Shown: positions 46,992-56,902, counted from the stretch's first letter. The stretch: 64,000 bases of DNA from Hyphomicrobiaceae bacterium (GCA_002919265.1 PKEY01000022.1:55843-119842), one strand, 5' to 3'. Notes: generated from the letters alone by a model not told the origin. Program-made: numbers and translations.

Positions 46992-47317
46992 CAGGCGACC
47001 GTGATTTCGGCCTTCTCCGTATGGGTGCTGCCGCGATCGTCAGTCCAGGTAAAGGTGATCTCGCCACTTTCCTCGACGCGCAGCGGAAAGGCGAAATAGG
47101 GATTGGCCGCCACGCCCTGTGTGAGGTCGGCGCTGAACACCTCCTCCCCGTTATACGTCGCAACAAAGCGCTGGATGATGTGGCGCGGGATGACCTGGCC
47201 GCGGTGATCGCGCCGATAGCCAGTCTCCATGGGGTGTTTGATCAACGTCTTGATCTCGACCACTTCGCCGCGTTTCGCGGTCTTGGGCACGACGATGCGG
47301 GCGGACGTCATGCTCAT
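46991..47317 (-). CDS. soxZ: Sulfur-carrier partner SoxZ
   Basis: The 108-residue immunoglobulin-like protein dimerises with SoxY in the periplasm. Blocks: ARIVVPKTAKRGEVVEIKTLIKHPMETGYRRD, IPRHIIQRFVATYNGEEVF, and ITFTWTDDRGSTHTE. The ATG at 47317 has GGAGG; its stop overlaps the soxA start by one base. No signal peptide, as usual, since SoxZ is exported bound to SoxY. Confidence 0.93.
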   Translation of the reverse strand: MSMTSARIVVPKTAKRGEVVEIKTLIKHPMETGYRRDHRGQVIPRHIIQRFVATYNGEEVFSADLTQGVAANPYFAFPLRVEESGEITFTWTDDRGSTHTEKAEITVA

Positions 47318-47322
47318 GGCTC

Positions 47323-47796
47323 TCAACCTCCGTCGATGCACGCCGACAATGTCACGATCACGTGCGCTTCGGCCGACCAGAAGCTGCCGTCATGCATTTC
47401 GGCGACTGCCAGCACGCGTTGCGTGTCTGCCATGCGAATGCTGGTCGAGACTTTGGCGCGCCCCATCCGCGGGCTCAGGTTGAACTTCACCACCTCCGCA
47501 ACCGGGTTCTTCTCCGAAAGGATGTGAATGGTCTTGACGTAGTCATCGGCCGTCATCGGACTGTCGACCGACACCGTGAGCGGCACCGAAAATCCGTTTT
47601 CCGCAAGCGACGAAATTTCCAGCTTCACCCGCCCTTCGGTGACAGGCGCGCCGCCCGTGATCTTTTCGAGCGCCGTTGAGATCTGGTCGCCGGCCACAGC
47701 GGCGCGCGACCCAGCTGCAAGCGGCACCAAAGCGACGGCCACAATTCCGGCAGCGACCTGTCGGCGCGAAAGGCCCTCTCCTCTCGATTTGCTCAT
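47323..47796 (-). CDS. soxY: Sulfur carrier SoxY with atypical C-terminus
   Basis: The 157-residue protein carries a Tat-type signal (LSRRQVAAGIVAVALVPLAAG). It forms a complex with SoxZ and normally carries intermediates on the Cys of a C-terminal GGCGG arm. Here the protein ends SACIDGG, so the Cys is fifth from the end and the GG before it is replaced by Ser-Ala. The core (SVPLTVSVDSPMTADDYVKTIHILSEKNPVAEVVKFNLSP) is SoxY-like. The carrier function may be retained or altered. The ATG at 47796 is preferred over a GTG at 47802. Confidence 0.85.
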   Translation of the reverse strand: MSKSRGEGLSRRQVAAGIVAVALVPLAAGSRAAVAGDQISTALEKITGGAPVTEGRVKLEISSLAENGFSVPLTVSVDSPMTADDYVKTIHILSEKNPVAEVVKFNLSPRMGRAKVSTSIRMADTQRVLAVAEMHDGSFWSAEAHVIVTLSACIDGG

Positions 47797-47803
47797 GGGC
47801 ACC

Positions 47804-48277
47804 TCACTCGCGCAGTGTCTGCAGATACGCCACGACGTCCTCGACCTGCTGCGCGGTCAGGACGGGTTTCCCGCGGTATTGTTTTGCCACCAATGATAGG
47901 CGGTCGACACGATAATAGGGCGGCATCACCGTACGCGGGTTAAGCCGGTTTTGATCCACGATCCGCAAACGCAGCTGCCCTGCCGTCAGCCGGCTACCAA
48001 CGCCTGACAAATCCGGCCCAAGCTCGCCCTGGAACCGCTCTTCGGGTTCGGGCACTTTGTGACAGATGAGGCAATTGCCGACCTCTCTGTTGAGAACGAT
48101 CTGGCGACCGCGCTCGGGATCGCCCGGCGTATCCGTCAGCGGCTCCGGTATTTCATCGCCGACGAACCGGCTTTCTGGCAGCAGCGGCGCGTAATCCTCC
48201 GCTGCTGCCCATGCCGCGGAAAGACCGAGGGCCAGCACCACAGCTGCCAGCACTCGGCCAGGCATCACCGTCGGCAC
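47804..48277 (-). CDS. soxX: Sulfur-oxidation c-type cytochrome SoxX
   Basis: The 157-residue monoheme cytochrome has a signal peptide (VLAAVVLALGLSAAWAAA) and one site C69-LI-C72-H73 in GNCLICHKVPEPEERFQG. The distal Met lies in RTVMPPYYRVD. Partner of SoxA. The start is either GTG 48277 or ATG 48265. It begins within five bases of the iorB stop, linking the sox genes to the molybdopterin enzyme. Confidence 0.88.
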   Translation of the reverse strand: MPTVMPGRVLAAVVLALGLSAAWAAAEDYAPLLPESRFVGDEIPEPLTDTPGDPERGRQIVLNREVGNCLICHKVPEPEERFQGELGPDLSGVGSRLTAGQLRLRIVDQNRLNPRTVMPPYYRVDRLSLVAKQYRGKPVLTAQQVEDVVAYLQTLRE

Positions 48278-48281
48278 GCCG

Positions 48282-50468
48282 TCAAACGAGACCGTGATGC
48301 TTCAGCGGCAGGGTGCGGATGCGCTTGCCAGTTGCCGCGAAGATCGCGTTGAGCACCGCCGGCGCGGCGACCGCGATGGTTGGCTCGCCGATGCCGCCCC
48401 AGAAGCCGCCGGAAGGCACCAGCACAGTCTCGACCTTCGGCATGTGCTCCATGAGCATGCATTCGAAGGTGTCGAAGTTCTCCTGCACCATGCGGCCCTT
48501 CTCGACCGTGTTCTCCTGGAAGAACGCCGCACCGAGGCCATAGACCACCGAGCCTTCCACCTGCGCAGCGATCTGGTCCGGGTTGACGGCCGTACCGCAG
48601 TCGACCGCAATGACCAGTCGGTTCACCTTGATCTTCCCGTTGGGCCTCAGGGAGACCTCGGCCACGGCCGCGCAGTAGCTGCCGAAGCCCATGTGCTGGG
48701 CGAGGCCACGGTACACGCCCTCGGGCGCTGGCTTGCCCCAGCCGGCCTTCTCGGCCGCCGCTTCGAGCACTGCGAGGTGCTTGGGGTGGTTGGTCATCAG
48801 CTTGCGCCGGAACTCGAGCGGATCCTTGCCCGCGGCATGCGCGAGCTCGTCCATGAAGCACTCGACATAGATGGCGTTCTGGTTGTGGTTCACCCCGCGC
48901 CAGAAACCCGGCGGCACGTGCGTATTCCGCATGGCATGCTCAATCAGCAGGTTCGGGATCGTGTACCCGAACTGGCCGAACGGGCTGTCGGCATTGGCGT
49001 GAAGCCCTTGGAAATGGAGCGGGTCCATGCCGTTCTGCAGGCCTTCCGGACGCACGGCGGCGAGGATCGACTGGCCGGAGATGCGGAAGTGCAGGCCGAT
49101 GAGATCGCCGTTCTCATCCAGCGCACCGACCAGCTTGGCCTGGTTGATCGGGTGGAACCGGCCATGCAGCATGTCCTCCTCCCGCGACCAGATCATCTTG
49201 ATCGGCACGCCGGGAACCTGCTTCGCCGCGAGCACGGCCTTGGTCACGTAATCCTGGAAGCCGCGCCGTCCGAAACCGCCACCAAGGTGGTGCTTGTAGA
49301 CGTCACACTTTTCTGGGGGGAGCCCTGCCGCCTCCGCACAGGCCGCCAGAGAGGCCTCGGCGTTCTGCGTGGCCACCCAGACTTCGCACCGATCGGGGGT
49401 CCACTTCGCCGTACAGTTCATGGGCTCCATGCAAGCGTGATTGAGAAACGGAGTCCCGTAAACTGCCTCGACCTTCTTGGCCGCCTTCGCCAGCGCCGCC
49501 TTCACGTCACCGGCCTGGTTACCGACAAAAACGCCCTCGTTGCTTTCGAGCCCTTCCTTGAGCAGCTCGGCGATGGTCTCGCTCGAAACGTTGGCATTGG
49601 GCCCTTCGTCCCACTCGATCGGCAGCGCGTCGAGCGCCGTCTTCGCCTGCCACCAGGTATCCGCCACCACGGCAACGGCGGACTCGCCGACCCTCAGCAC
49701 ATGGCGCACGCCCGGCATGTTCTTGATCGCCGCCTCGTCGTAGCTCTTCAGCTTGCCGCCGAAGTGCGGGCAGTCCTTTATCGCGGCGTTGAGCATGCCC
49801 GGCAGCTTCACGTCGATGGCGTAGACGAGGCTGCCGTTGAGCTTCTCCGCCGTATCAAGCCGTTTCATCGGCTTGCCGGCGATCTTCCAGTCTTTTGGAT
49901 CCTTGAGCGGAATGTCCGCCGGCGGTTCGAGCTTCGCGGCCGCAGCAGCGACCTTGCCGTAGGTCGTGGTACGCCCAGTCGGCTTGTGCGTGATGACGCT
50001 GTTTTCTGCGACGCATTCGGATGCCGGCACGCCCCATTCGTTGGCCGCGGCCTGAATGAGCATCATGCGCGCGGCTGCGCCGCCTTTCCGCACATAATCA
50101 TGTGACTGCCGGATGCCGCGGCTGCCACCGGTCGACATGTCACCCCAGGCACGCTTGCGGGCGAGGTTTTGACCAGGGGTCGGATATTCTGTTTTGACCT
50201 TGCTCCAGTCGCACTCGAGCTCTTCGGCCACGAGCTGGGCGAGACCCGTCAGCGTCCCCTGCCCCATCTCTGATCGGGCAATGCGGATGACAACTTCATC
50301 GTTGGGCCTGATCAGTACCCAGACGTTGACTTCGGCACCTTCTGTCGACGCCATGCTGGCCGTTTGTGCCGCCGCAAAAGGAACGTGGAATCCGAGCGCC
50401 AGGCCACCGGCAGCCGCTGCCGAGCCGACGATGAAGCAGCGGCGGGAAATCTTATGCCGATCTGACAT
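48282..50468 (-). CDS. Molybdopterin hydroxylase large subunit, isoquinoline 1-oxidoreductase beta-like
   Basis: The 728-residue protein has a Tat signal ([20 protein letters not shown]). It belongs to the xanthine-dehydrogenase superfamily, subgroup Ior[69 protein letters not shown] and [13 protein letters not shown], with GGIGEP near the C-terminus. It would hydroxylate a heterocycle or oxidise an aldehyde at a Mo-cytosine-dinucleotide centre, with the 2Fe-2S subunit next to it. The substrate is unknown. It shares an operon with soxXYZA. Confidence 0.9.
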   Translation of the reverse strand: MSDRHKISRRCFIVGSAAAAGGLALGFHVPFAAAQTASMASTEGAEVNVWVLIRPNDEVVIRIARSEMGQGTLTGLAQLVAEELECDWSKVKTEYPTPGQNLARKRAWGDMSTGGSRGIRQSHDYVRKGGAAARMMLIQAAANEWGVPASECVAENSVITHKPTGRTTTYGKVAAAAAKLEPPADIPLKDPKDWKIAGKPMKRLDTAEKLNGSLVYAIDVKLPGMLNAAIKDCPHFGGKLKSYDEAAIKNMPGVRHVLRVGESAVAVVADTWWQAKTALDALPIEWDEGPNANVSSETIAELLKEGLESNEGVFVGNQAGDVKAALAKAAKKVEAVYGTPFLNHACMEPMNCTAKWTPDRCEVWVATQNAEASLAACAEAAGLPPEKCDVYKHHLGGGFGRRGFQDYVTKAVLAAKQVPGVPIKMIWSREEDMLHGRFHPINQAKLVGALDENGDLIGLHFRISGQSILAAVRPEGLQNGMDPLHFQGLHANADSPFGQFGYTIPNLLIEHAMRNTHVPPGFWRGVNHNQNAIYVECFMDELAHAAGKDPLEFRRKLMTNHPKHLAVLEAAAEKAGWGKPAPEGVYRGLAQHMGFGSYCAAVAEVSLRPNGKIKVNRLVIAVDCGTAVNPDQIAAQVEGSVVYGLGAAFFQENTVEKGRMVQENFDTFECMLMEHMPKVETVLVPSGGFWGGIGEPTIAVAAPAVLNAIFAATGKRIRTLPLKHHGLV

Positions 50469-50479
50469 GGTTCACCTCC

Positions 50480-50947
50480 TCAGCCCGCGTTCTTGTTTGC
50501 ATACTCGGCCGCCAGATGAATGGCTGCCCGGATACGCTGGTAGGTGCCGCAGCGGCAGATGTTGGTCATTGCCGCATCGATGTCGTCATCCGACGGATTG
50601 GGTGTGGTCGCAAGAAGCGCGGCTGCTGCCATGATCTGCCCGGACTGGCAGTATCCGCATTGGGGCACTTCGAGCTCTAGCCAGGCGCGCTGAACCGGAT
50701 GCGAGCTGTCCTCAGAGAGCCCTTCGATGGTGACGATTTGGTCCGTTTCCTCCAGGGCCGAAATCGGCAGCACACAGGAGCGCTGGGCCTCACCGTTGAC
50801 GTGAACCGTACAGGCTCCGCACGCTGCGATACCGCAGCCGTACTTTGTGCCTGTTAGTCCCAATTGTTCGCGAAGCACCCAAAGCAGCGGCGTCTCCGGA
50901 TCGACGTCGACGTCGTACTGCTTTCCATTGACGTTGAGTTTCGCCAT
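50480..50947 (-). CDS. 2Fe-2S subunit of molybdopterin hydroxylase, IorA-like
   Basis: The 155-residue protein holds the two [2Fe-2S] clusters of the xanthine-dehydrogenase type: Cys38, 43, 46 and 58 (plant-ferredoxin type, [18 protein letters not shown]) and Cys97, 100, 131 and 133 (helical domain, [11 protein letters not shown] and [12 protein letters not shown]). Electrons pass from the Mo centre of the large subunit to an outside acceptor; c-type cytochromes are plausible here, since soxX follows in the operon. AGGAGG precedes the ATG at 50947. First gene of the operon. Confidence 0.94.
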   Translation of the reverse strand: MAKLNVNGKQYDVDVDPETPLLWVLREQLGLTGTKYGCGIAACGACTVHVNGEAQRSCVLPISALEETDQIVTIEGLSEDSSHPVQRAWLELEVPQCGYCQSGQIMAAAALLATTPNPSDDDIDAAMTNICRCGTYQRIRAAIHLAAEYANKNAG

Positions 50948-51292
50948 GGCCCAAGCGTCCTCCTGCGGCGTTGGTTTGGGATATTCACGCTGGCGCATCT
51001 GCGGCGCCGAAACTCTCGAAAAATGAGTTTATTGGGGCCATGTACCTTGGCAAGCGGGTGCGGACGTTTAAAGGCTGGAGAAAAGCATTGCCGCCGCGCA
51101 CTTCGCGCCCGAAAACGCCGAAATTATCGAGGTTCGTGAAAGGCCCGGAGGTGTTTTCAATTCAGCGTGAGCTTGGAGCCGATTTCTGATCGGACACGAA
51201 ATCGTTGCGCCCGAAAATTATCTGACGATGTAAGCTTTTGTCGGCACCTCAAAGAGAGATCCCGGGCACAGGACCCGGGACCAGGTTGTCTC
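50948..51292. other. Intergenic region between iorA and pepN
   Basis: About 345 bases without a supportable gene. It must hold the iorAB-sox promoter; none is recognisable. The 3' hairpin of pepN is at 51260-51280. Confidence 0.5.
51260..51280 (-). terminator. Terminator-like hairpin after pepN
   Basis: TCCCGGG (51260-51266) pairs with CCCGGGA (51274-51280) through a 7-base loop, 13 bases past the pepN stop. The minus-strand continuation is TCTCTCTTTG, pyrimidine-rich with few consecutive U. Confidence 0.55.
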
Positions 51293-53950
51293 TCAAGTCG
51301 CTGACATATCCAGCATTTTTGTTACGATTTCCGTCACATCGCGGGACAATCCTTTGGCTTTCGCGACTTTGCGCAGGGCCTCTCTCGCCAGTTTGCGGCG
51401 GCCAGGCTCCAGCTCGCGCCAGCTGCGGAATCCGGCCAACATACGCGCCGCGATCTGCGGGTTGAACTTGTCGATGGCGAGCACCTGCTGGGCGACAAAC
51501 TCGTAGCCTGCGCCGTCCGGACGATTGAACTGCACCGGGTTTTGGGCGGAAAAATTACCAATCAGCGCACGCACCTTGTTCGGCGCCGTCAGCGAGAAGA
51601 GCGGATGCTTCATCAGGGCCTTTACGCGCGACAGCGTGCCGGCGAGCGGCGACATGGCCTGTGCCGCGAACCAGGTATCGATGACGAGGTGGTCTCCCTT
51701 CCAACGCTCGTGGAAGTCATCAAGCGCCTTCTTGGCGTCCGTACCGCCACGCGCAGACAGCAAATACAGCGCGTGCGCTGCATCCGTCATGTTGGAGGCC
51801 TTCCAGTAATGGTCCGCCAACCTGACCTTGTCTGCCGCCGTATTGCGGGCGCTGAGCAGCGTCAGCGCCGCGTTGCGCAATGCGCGGCGGCCAGCACTTG
51901 CGGCATCGGGCGAGAATTTCCCGCCGTCATCGAAAGATTTGTAGATGTCCTCGAGCTCCGCGCCTAATGTTTCGCCGATAATGCGCAGAAGCTGCTTCCG
52001 GGCGCGATGAATGGCGTCCGGATCGACGTTCTTCGCGATTTCTCGGGCAATATCGTTTTCTGTGGGTAGCTTCAACAGCTCGGCCCGATACGCAGGTTCA
52101 AGCTCTTCATTGCGAAGGCTCGCCCCGAGAGCCCGAGCATAGGCAACGGCTTGCGCCGGCCGCCGTTCCTCCGTGCGCGCCTTGATGAGTCGTATCAACG
52201 TGCGCATCGCGTAGTTGTTTGCGGCCTGCCAGCGATTGAACAGATCGCTGTCGTTGGCCATCAGGAATTCGAGCTCTCTGTCGCTGAGGTCGACTGTCAG
52301 CTTCACAGGTGCCGAGAAACCGCGCAGCAGGGACGGTACAGGCTTTGAAGGCACATCGACGAAACGGAAAGTCTGCTTGCGCTTCCGCACGTGGATGACG
52401 CCGTCCGCGACGACTGTGCCGTCCGCGAGCTTCAGCTCGAGATCCTGACCGTTCCCACCCAGCAGTCCAAGTCGCAGCGGAATGTGCATCGGCCTTTTGG
52501 TGGGCTGTCCAGGCGTCGGATTGAGCACTTGCTCGACGGTGAGCTTCGCTTCCTTGCGCGCCTCGTTGTACTCCAGCGAGCAGATGAGCTCCGGCGTGCC
52601 AGCCTGGCTGTACCACAGCATGAATTGGCTGAGGTCGACGTTGTTCGCGTCCTCGAAGCACTTCACGAACTGCTCGACCGTCGCCGCCTGACCGTCGTGG
52701 CGTTCGAAGTAAAGATCCATACCCTTCCGGAAGCCTTCCCGGCCGACGATGGTCTCGATCATGCGGACGACCTCGGCGCCTTTCTCGTAGACCGTCGCCG
52801 TGTAGAAGTTGTTGATCTCGATGTACGTGTCCGGGCGCACTGGATGGGCGAGCGGACCGGCATCCTCCGGGAACTGATGCGTCTTGAGCTGACGCACATC
52901 TGCAATGCGCTGCACCGTGCGCGACCGCTCGTCAGCGGAAAATTCCTCGTCGCGATAAACCGTCAGCCCCTCTTTCAGGCACAGCTGGAACCAGTCGCGG
53001 CAAGTGATGCGATTACCGGTCCAGTTATGGAAATATTCGTGTGCAACGACGGACTCGACGGCTTCATAAATGGCGTCCGTTGCCGTTTCCGGCGAAACGA
53101 GAATGAGGCGGTCGTTGAAGATATTGAGCCCCTTGTTCTCCATCGCGCCCATGTTGAAGTCGGACACGGCGACGATGTTGAACACGTCGAGATCGTATTC
53201 GCGTCCAAACCGCTCCTCGTCCCAGCGCATCGAACGCTTGAGCGAATCCATCGCCCAACCGCACCGATTTTCCTTGCCGGGCTCCACGTAAATGGCAAGG
53301 TCCACCTTCCGGCCCGAACGAGTGCGAAATGTCGATGTGAAAGCGGACAGTTTTCCGCCGACCAGCGCGAAAAGATATGACGGCTTCGGGTGCGGATCCT
53401 TCCAAATCGCGTAATGCCGCTTGCCACCGTCAAGTGTTCCACGTTCCACCGGATTTCCGTTGGACAACAAAACCGGCGCTTCGTCAGCATCCGCTTCGAT
53501 GCGCGTGGTGTAGACGGCGAGCACGTCAGGCCGGTCGAGGAAATAGGTAATCCGCCGGAACCCCTCCGCTTCGCACTGCGTGCAATAAATGCCCCGAGAA
53601 AGATAAAGCCCCTGAAGCGCTTTATTGGCTTCCGGATTGATGAATGTTTCTATTTCCAGCGTGAAGCGCCTCTGCGGCACACGGGGCAGAATAAGCTTGT
53701 CATCCGTGACCGAGTAATCACTGGGCGCAAGCGCCTTACCATTGAGCCGGATTTCGCCCAATTCGAGGTTCTCGCCATTAAGGCTCAGGGATGCCCCTTT
53801 TTGTCCCGCAGGATTTGGGCGTAGGGCGAGCCGCGAAAAGACGCGGGTGCGGGTCGGGTCGAGCTTGAAATCCAGAACGACAGTGTCGATGAGGTAATCG
53901 GTGGGCCGGTAATCCTTGAGGCGAATGGGTCGCGGTACGTCTGTTTTCAT
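51293..53950 (-). CDS. pepN: Aminopeptidase N
   Basis: The 885-residue M1 zinc peptidase releases N-terminal amino acids. The exopeptidase motif GAMEN is at 268-272, the zinc site H304-E-Y-F-H308 is completed by E327 (HEYFHNW ... LKEGLT), as in E. coli H297, H301, E320. The four-domain length and the PQRRFTLEIETFINPEANKAL N-terminal region match the PepN subfamily. Cytoplasmic: no signal peptide. Confidence 0.96.
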   Translation of the reverse strand: MKTDVPRPIRLKDYRPTDYLIDTVVLDFKLDPTRTRVFSRLALRPNPAGQKGASLSLNGENLELGEIRLNGKALAPSDYSVTDDKLILPRVPQRRFTLEIETFINPEANKALQGLYLSRGIYCTQCEAEGFRRITYFLDRPDVLAVYTTRIEADADEAPVLLSNGNPVERGTLDGGKRHYAIWKDPHPKPSYLFALVGGKLSAFTSTFRTRSGRKVDLAIYVEPGKENRCGWAMDSLKRSMRWDEERFGREYDLDVFNIVAVSDFNMGAMENKGLNIFNDRLILVSPETATDAIYEAVESVVAHEYFHNWTGNRITCRDWFQLCLKEGLTVYRDEEFSADERSRTVQRIADVRQLKTHQFPEDAGPLAHPVRPDTYIEINNFYTATVYEKGAEVVRMIETIVGREGFRKGMDLYFERHDGQAATVEQFVKCFEDANNVDLSQFMLWYSQAGTPELICSLEYNEARKEAKLTVEQVLNPTPGQPTKRPMHIPLRLGLLGGNGQDLELKLADGTVVADGVIHVRKRKQTFRFVDVPSKPVPSLLRGFSAPVKLTVDLSDRELEFLMANDSDLFNRWQAANNYAMRTLIRLIKARTEERRPAQAVAYARALGASLRNEELEPAYRAELLKLPTENDIAREIAKNVDPDAIHRARKQLLRIIGETLGAELEDIYKSFDDGGKFSPDAASAGRRALRNAALTLLSARNTAADKVRLADHYWKASNMTDAAHALYLLSARGGTDAKKALDDFHERWKGDHLVIDTWFAAQAMSPLAGTLSRVKALMKHPLFSLTAPNKVRALIGNFSAQNPVQFNRPDGAGYEFVAQQVLAIDKFNPQIAARMLAGFRSWRELEPGRRKLAREALRKVAKAKGLSRDVTEIVTKMLDMSAT

Positions 53951-54041
53951 GATGTTTCGGCCAATTTTTGCTGATTTTTCCTATCAGGGGAGTTTTGGCA
54001 GCATCGGAATGTTTTCGGGACAAGGCAAGGTATCGATCACG

Positions 54042-55163
54042 CTATCCCAGGAACTCGCGGCGAACCGCTTCCGTGTGCGCGCCCAGCGCAGGCACAGGAC
54101 CGAACGCAACCGACGTTCCTAATACGTGTGCGCCGGGTACAGGAACCTCGACTGGTCCTTTCTCCGTATTGACCGCGACGCGGTGGAGATGGGGATGCAC
54201 GCTGAGCCCAGCAACATCGTTCACGCGCGCGAAAGCAATTTCCGCTTTGGCAAGCCGTTCGATCGCCGCCTGATGGTGACGTTCTGCAAACCACTTGGCC
54301 ACTATGCCGTCCGTTTCCGGACGATTTTTCACACGCGCAACATTGGTGGCAAAACGCGGATCAGTAGCGAGCTCCGGCTGTTCGAGAACCTCGCGGCAGA
54401 GCGTCCTCCACTCTCGATCACTCTGGATGCTGATCAGGATGGGTACGTTATCAGCAGTCTGAAACACGCCGTAGGGCGAAATCGACACGTGTGCCAACCC
54501 TGCCCGTTTCGGCGGAAAGCCGTTCTCGCCCTGAAGCAGAGGCACCGTCATCCACTCGGCCATGCAGTCGAACATAGAGACGCGAATATCTGCGCCCTTG
54601 CCCGTCCGACCACGTGCGATCAGAGCTTCCAGAATGGCTTCGTAGGCATTCAGTCCGGCGGCGATGTCGACCACCGATACGCCCACGCGCGCCGGTGCCT
54701 CCGGTCCTCCCGTAACAGAGGCAAGGCCTGACTCCGCCTGGATGAGGAGATCGTAGGCTTTGCGTTCGGCATAGGGCCCGGTATCTCCGTAGCCGGAAAT
54801 GGAACAGACGATCAATCGCTCGTATTTCTGAGTCAGCTCCTCGACCGGATAGCCGAGCCGCGCCAGCGATCCCGGCTTGAGGTTCTGAATGAAAACGTCG
54901 GCTCGGGCGAGCAACGCCTCGAATAACGCCCGATCTTCGGCTCGCGAAAGATCGACGACGACAGATTCCTTTCCGCGGTTGAGCCAAACGAAATAGGAGG
55001 AAAGCCCGTTGACGACCGCGTCATATCCACGCGCGAAATCACCTTCCGGCCGTTCCAGCTTGATGACGCGGGCACCAGCATCGGCGAGCCGCCGGCTTGT
55101 CATCGGCGCGGCTACTGCCTGCTCCAGGGAAACGACCAGCAGTCCGTCCAGCGGCTTGACCAA
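54042..55163 (-). CDS. CaiB/BaiF class III CoA-transferase family protein
   Basis: The 373-residue protein has the class III features: LVVSLEQAVAAPMTSRRLADAGARVIKLERP, the catalytic-Asp region (ADVFIQNLKPGSLARLGY) and SGYGDTGPYAERKAYDLLIQAESGL. It transfers CoA between carboxylic acids; the substrate is unknown. The start is a TTG at 55163 with GGAGGA ahead. It stands alone, divergent from the ferredoxin-like gene. Confidence 0.88.
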   Translation of the reverse strand: MVKPLDGLLVVSLEQAVAAPMTSRRLADAGARVIKLERPEGDFARGYDAVVNGLSSYFVWLNRGKESVVVDLSRAEDRALFEALLARADVFIQNLKPGSLARLGYPVEELTQKYERLIVCSISGYGDTGPYAERKAYDLLIQAESGLASVTGGPEAPARVGVSVVDIAAGLNAYEAILEALIARGRTGKGADIRVSMFDCMAEWMTVPLLQGENGFPPKRAGLAHVSISPYGVFQTADNVPILISIQSDREWRTLCREVLEQPELATDPRFATNVARVKNRPETDGIVAKWFAERHHQAAIERLAKAEIAFARVNDVAGLSVHPHLHRVAVNTEKGPVEVPVPGAHVLGTSVAFGPVPALGAHTEAVRREFLG

Positions 55164-55216
55164 TGCTCCATCCTCCGGCTTGTGGTTGCTTCAAACGAGC
55201 GGGACGTGAATTGCGC

Positions 55217-55894
55217 ATGGATTTTGGTCGTCTGCGAGAGCGTGTGCAAGCGCGGGGACTGTTGGTACGCGGCGGCTTCCATCCCAAGCCGGATGATGGC
55301 GTGCCCCAGCTTGCGGACGGACGTGCAACCGGCACGGTCATCATGCTTGGAGGCGCCGGCGGCTCATTCTGGTCGGCTTTCCGCACATCGCCTGAAGCCG
55401 CGAGCACAATGAATCCGCTCGATACGTGGACGCGCCGCGTTGTTCAGGAGCTCGCTGACGAGCTCGGTGGGACAGCCCTGTTTCCGTTCGGCGGCCCGCC
55501 TTATTTGCCGTTTCAACGGTGGGCCAAACGGGCTGAGCCCGTGCACGAGTCACCGCTCGGGCTGCTCATCCATCCGATTTACGGGCTTTGGCACGCCTAT
55601 CGCGCGGCTCTGGCGTTCGCCGAGGTCATTCCGCTGCCGGACGTCGAAAGGACGGCCAGCCCATGCGACGACTGTGCTGACCGGCCCTGTCTCTCGTCCT
55701 GCCCTGTCGGTGCGTTCACCGAACGTGGTTACGACGTGCCCCGCTGCATCGCATATATCGGGCAAAGCGCGGGCGCGCGATGCATTGATTTCGCCTGCCT
55801 AGCGCGGCGTGCCTGTCCTGCGGGTCGCGAATACGCGTACGAGCCCGAGCAAGCCCGCTTCCATATGAGCGCGTTTCTCCGCGCCCACACATGA
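55217..55894 (+). CDS. 4Fe-4S ferredoxin-like protein (QueG-related tail), unknown role
   Basis: The 225-residue protein has one four-Cys iron-sulfur site CDDCADRPCLSSCPVGAF near 164-181 and further Cys (RCIAYIG, CLARRACPAG). The pattern resembles the ferredoxin part of epoxyqueuosine reductase (QueG) without its corrinoid domain. The N-terminal GGFHPKPDDGVPQLADGRATGTVIMLGGAGGSFW is conserved in alphaproteobacterial proteins of unknown function, as I recall the family. The ATG at 55217 is favoured by the start of homology-like sequence. Convergent with speB, four bases apart. Confidence 0.7.
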   Translation: MDFGRLRERVQARGLLVRGGFHPKPDDGVPQLADGRATGTVIMLGGAGGSFWSAFRTSPEAASTMNPLDTWTRRVVQELADELGGTALFPFGGPPYLPFQRWAKRAEPVHESPLGLLIHPIYGLWHAYRAALAFAEVIPLPDVERTASPCDDCADRPCLSSCPVGAFTERGYDVPRCIAYIGQSAGARCIDFACLARRACPAGREYAYEPEQARFHMSAFLRAHT

Positions 55895-55897
55895 CAA

Positions 55898-56821
55898 CTA
55901 CTTGCGCGGAGTTGTTCCGGACAGCGCGTAGTTCATCATCTTGTAGGCCAGCGCCGCCGCCGTGTAGTCGGCAAAGTGAAGGCCCTGAATGGGTGCCAGC
56001 TCGACGAGATCGGCACCGACAATCCGGCTTACCTCAGCAGCACGCTTCAGGATGGCCAGCGCCTGCAGGTACTGCATGCCGCCGGGTGTGGGCGTGCCGG
56101 TCGCCGGCATCGCCGCGCTGTCGAGCCCGTCGATGTCGAAGGTGACATAAACCGGCCTCCCGCGCAGCGGGGCGACGATTTCCTCAATGTTCCACTGCGC
56201 CTGGTCCTTGGCCCAATGAATGTGAATGCGGTGCCGGTTGGCCTCCAGGTATTCGACTTCGCCCGAAGAAATTGCCCGGATGCCAACGGAAACCAGAGTC
56301 ACATTCTCGTGGTCGAGCACGCGGCGCATGGCGGAGGCGTGCGAGTAATGCTCGCCCAGATAGCCATCGCGCAGGTCGGCGTGCGCATCGAACTGAAGCA
56401 CCACCAGATCCGGATAGGCCGCCGCAAACGGACGAACGGCGCCGGCCGTCAACGAATGCTCCCCGCCGAGAACGAAAGGAAATCGATTTTGCTTCAGGAC
56501 TGACTCCACGATCCCGGCGAGCTGATCGAGCGCGGCCGCAAGCGGCTTCTCGATGACGGGCGGGCGCAGCGTCGCAATCCCATAGTCGAGATAAGGCTCG
56601 CGCCAGAGTTCCTCGTCGAATAGCTCAAGCTGGTGGCTTGCGGCGAGGATGGCGCCGGGACCTGCAGCCGTGCCGGTGCCGTAGCTCACGGAGGCCTCAA
56701 GCCCGAAGGGAATCACCACCGCGCGGGCTTCGTGCGGTCTGTGAGCGTCGGCGCGATCCGGCTCGAGGAAAGCTTCGCTGGCTGGCAAATAATCGAGCCC
56801 GCCTGAATGCATGTCACTCAT
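55898..56821 (-). CDS. speB: Agmatinase / ureohydrolase
   Basis: The 307-residue enzyme hydrolyses agmatine to putrescine and urea. The dinuclear Mn ligands are H122 (LGGEHS), D145, H147 and D149 (FDAHADLRD) and D229 and D231 (FDIDGLD). The length and YLDYGIATLRPP N-terminal segment fit agmatinase rather than arginase. It lies after the ornithine decarboxylase gene but across a strong terminator, so it may have its own promoter. Together they give two routes to putrescine. Confidence 0.9.
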   Translation of the reverse strand: MSDMHSGGLDYLPASEAFLEPDRADAHRPHEARAVVIPFGLEASVSYGTGTAAGPGAILAASHQLELFDEELWREPYLDYGIATLRPPVIEKPLAAALDQLAGIVESVLKQNRFPFVLGGEHSLTAGAVRPFAAAYPDLVVLQFDAHADLRDGYLGEHYSHASAMRRVLDHENVTLVSVGIRAISSGEVEYLEANRHRIHIHWAKDQAQWNIEEIVAPLRGRPVYVTFDIDGLDSAAMPATGTPTPGGMQYLQALAILKRAAEVSRIVGADLVELAPIQGLHFADYTAAALAYKMMNYALSGTTPRK

Positions 56822-56848
56822 CTTAGATCTTCAGTCCCCTCAAAGAAA

Positions 56849-56881
56849 ATCCCCTCTTCCCGGTCTCGGGGAAGAGGGGAT
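56849..56881 (-). terminator. Rho-independent terminator after ornithine decarboxylase
   Basis: ATCCCCTCTTCCC (56849-56861) pairs with GGGAAGAGGGGAT (56869-56881): 13 bp, 7-base loop. Minus-strand TTTCTTT follows. It lies about 20 bases past the stop of the decarboxylase. Confidence 0.9.
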
Positions 56882-56902
56882 AAGGGCAAGAGGCGTCGGA
56901 AG

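Noticed and set aside
48294..50105. A 603-codon plus-strand frame opposite the molybdopterin subunit
   Set aside because: Antisense shadow; the minus-strand product has all motifs of the family.
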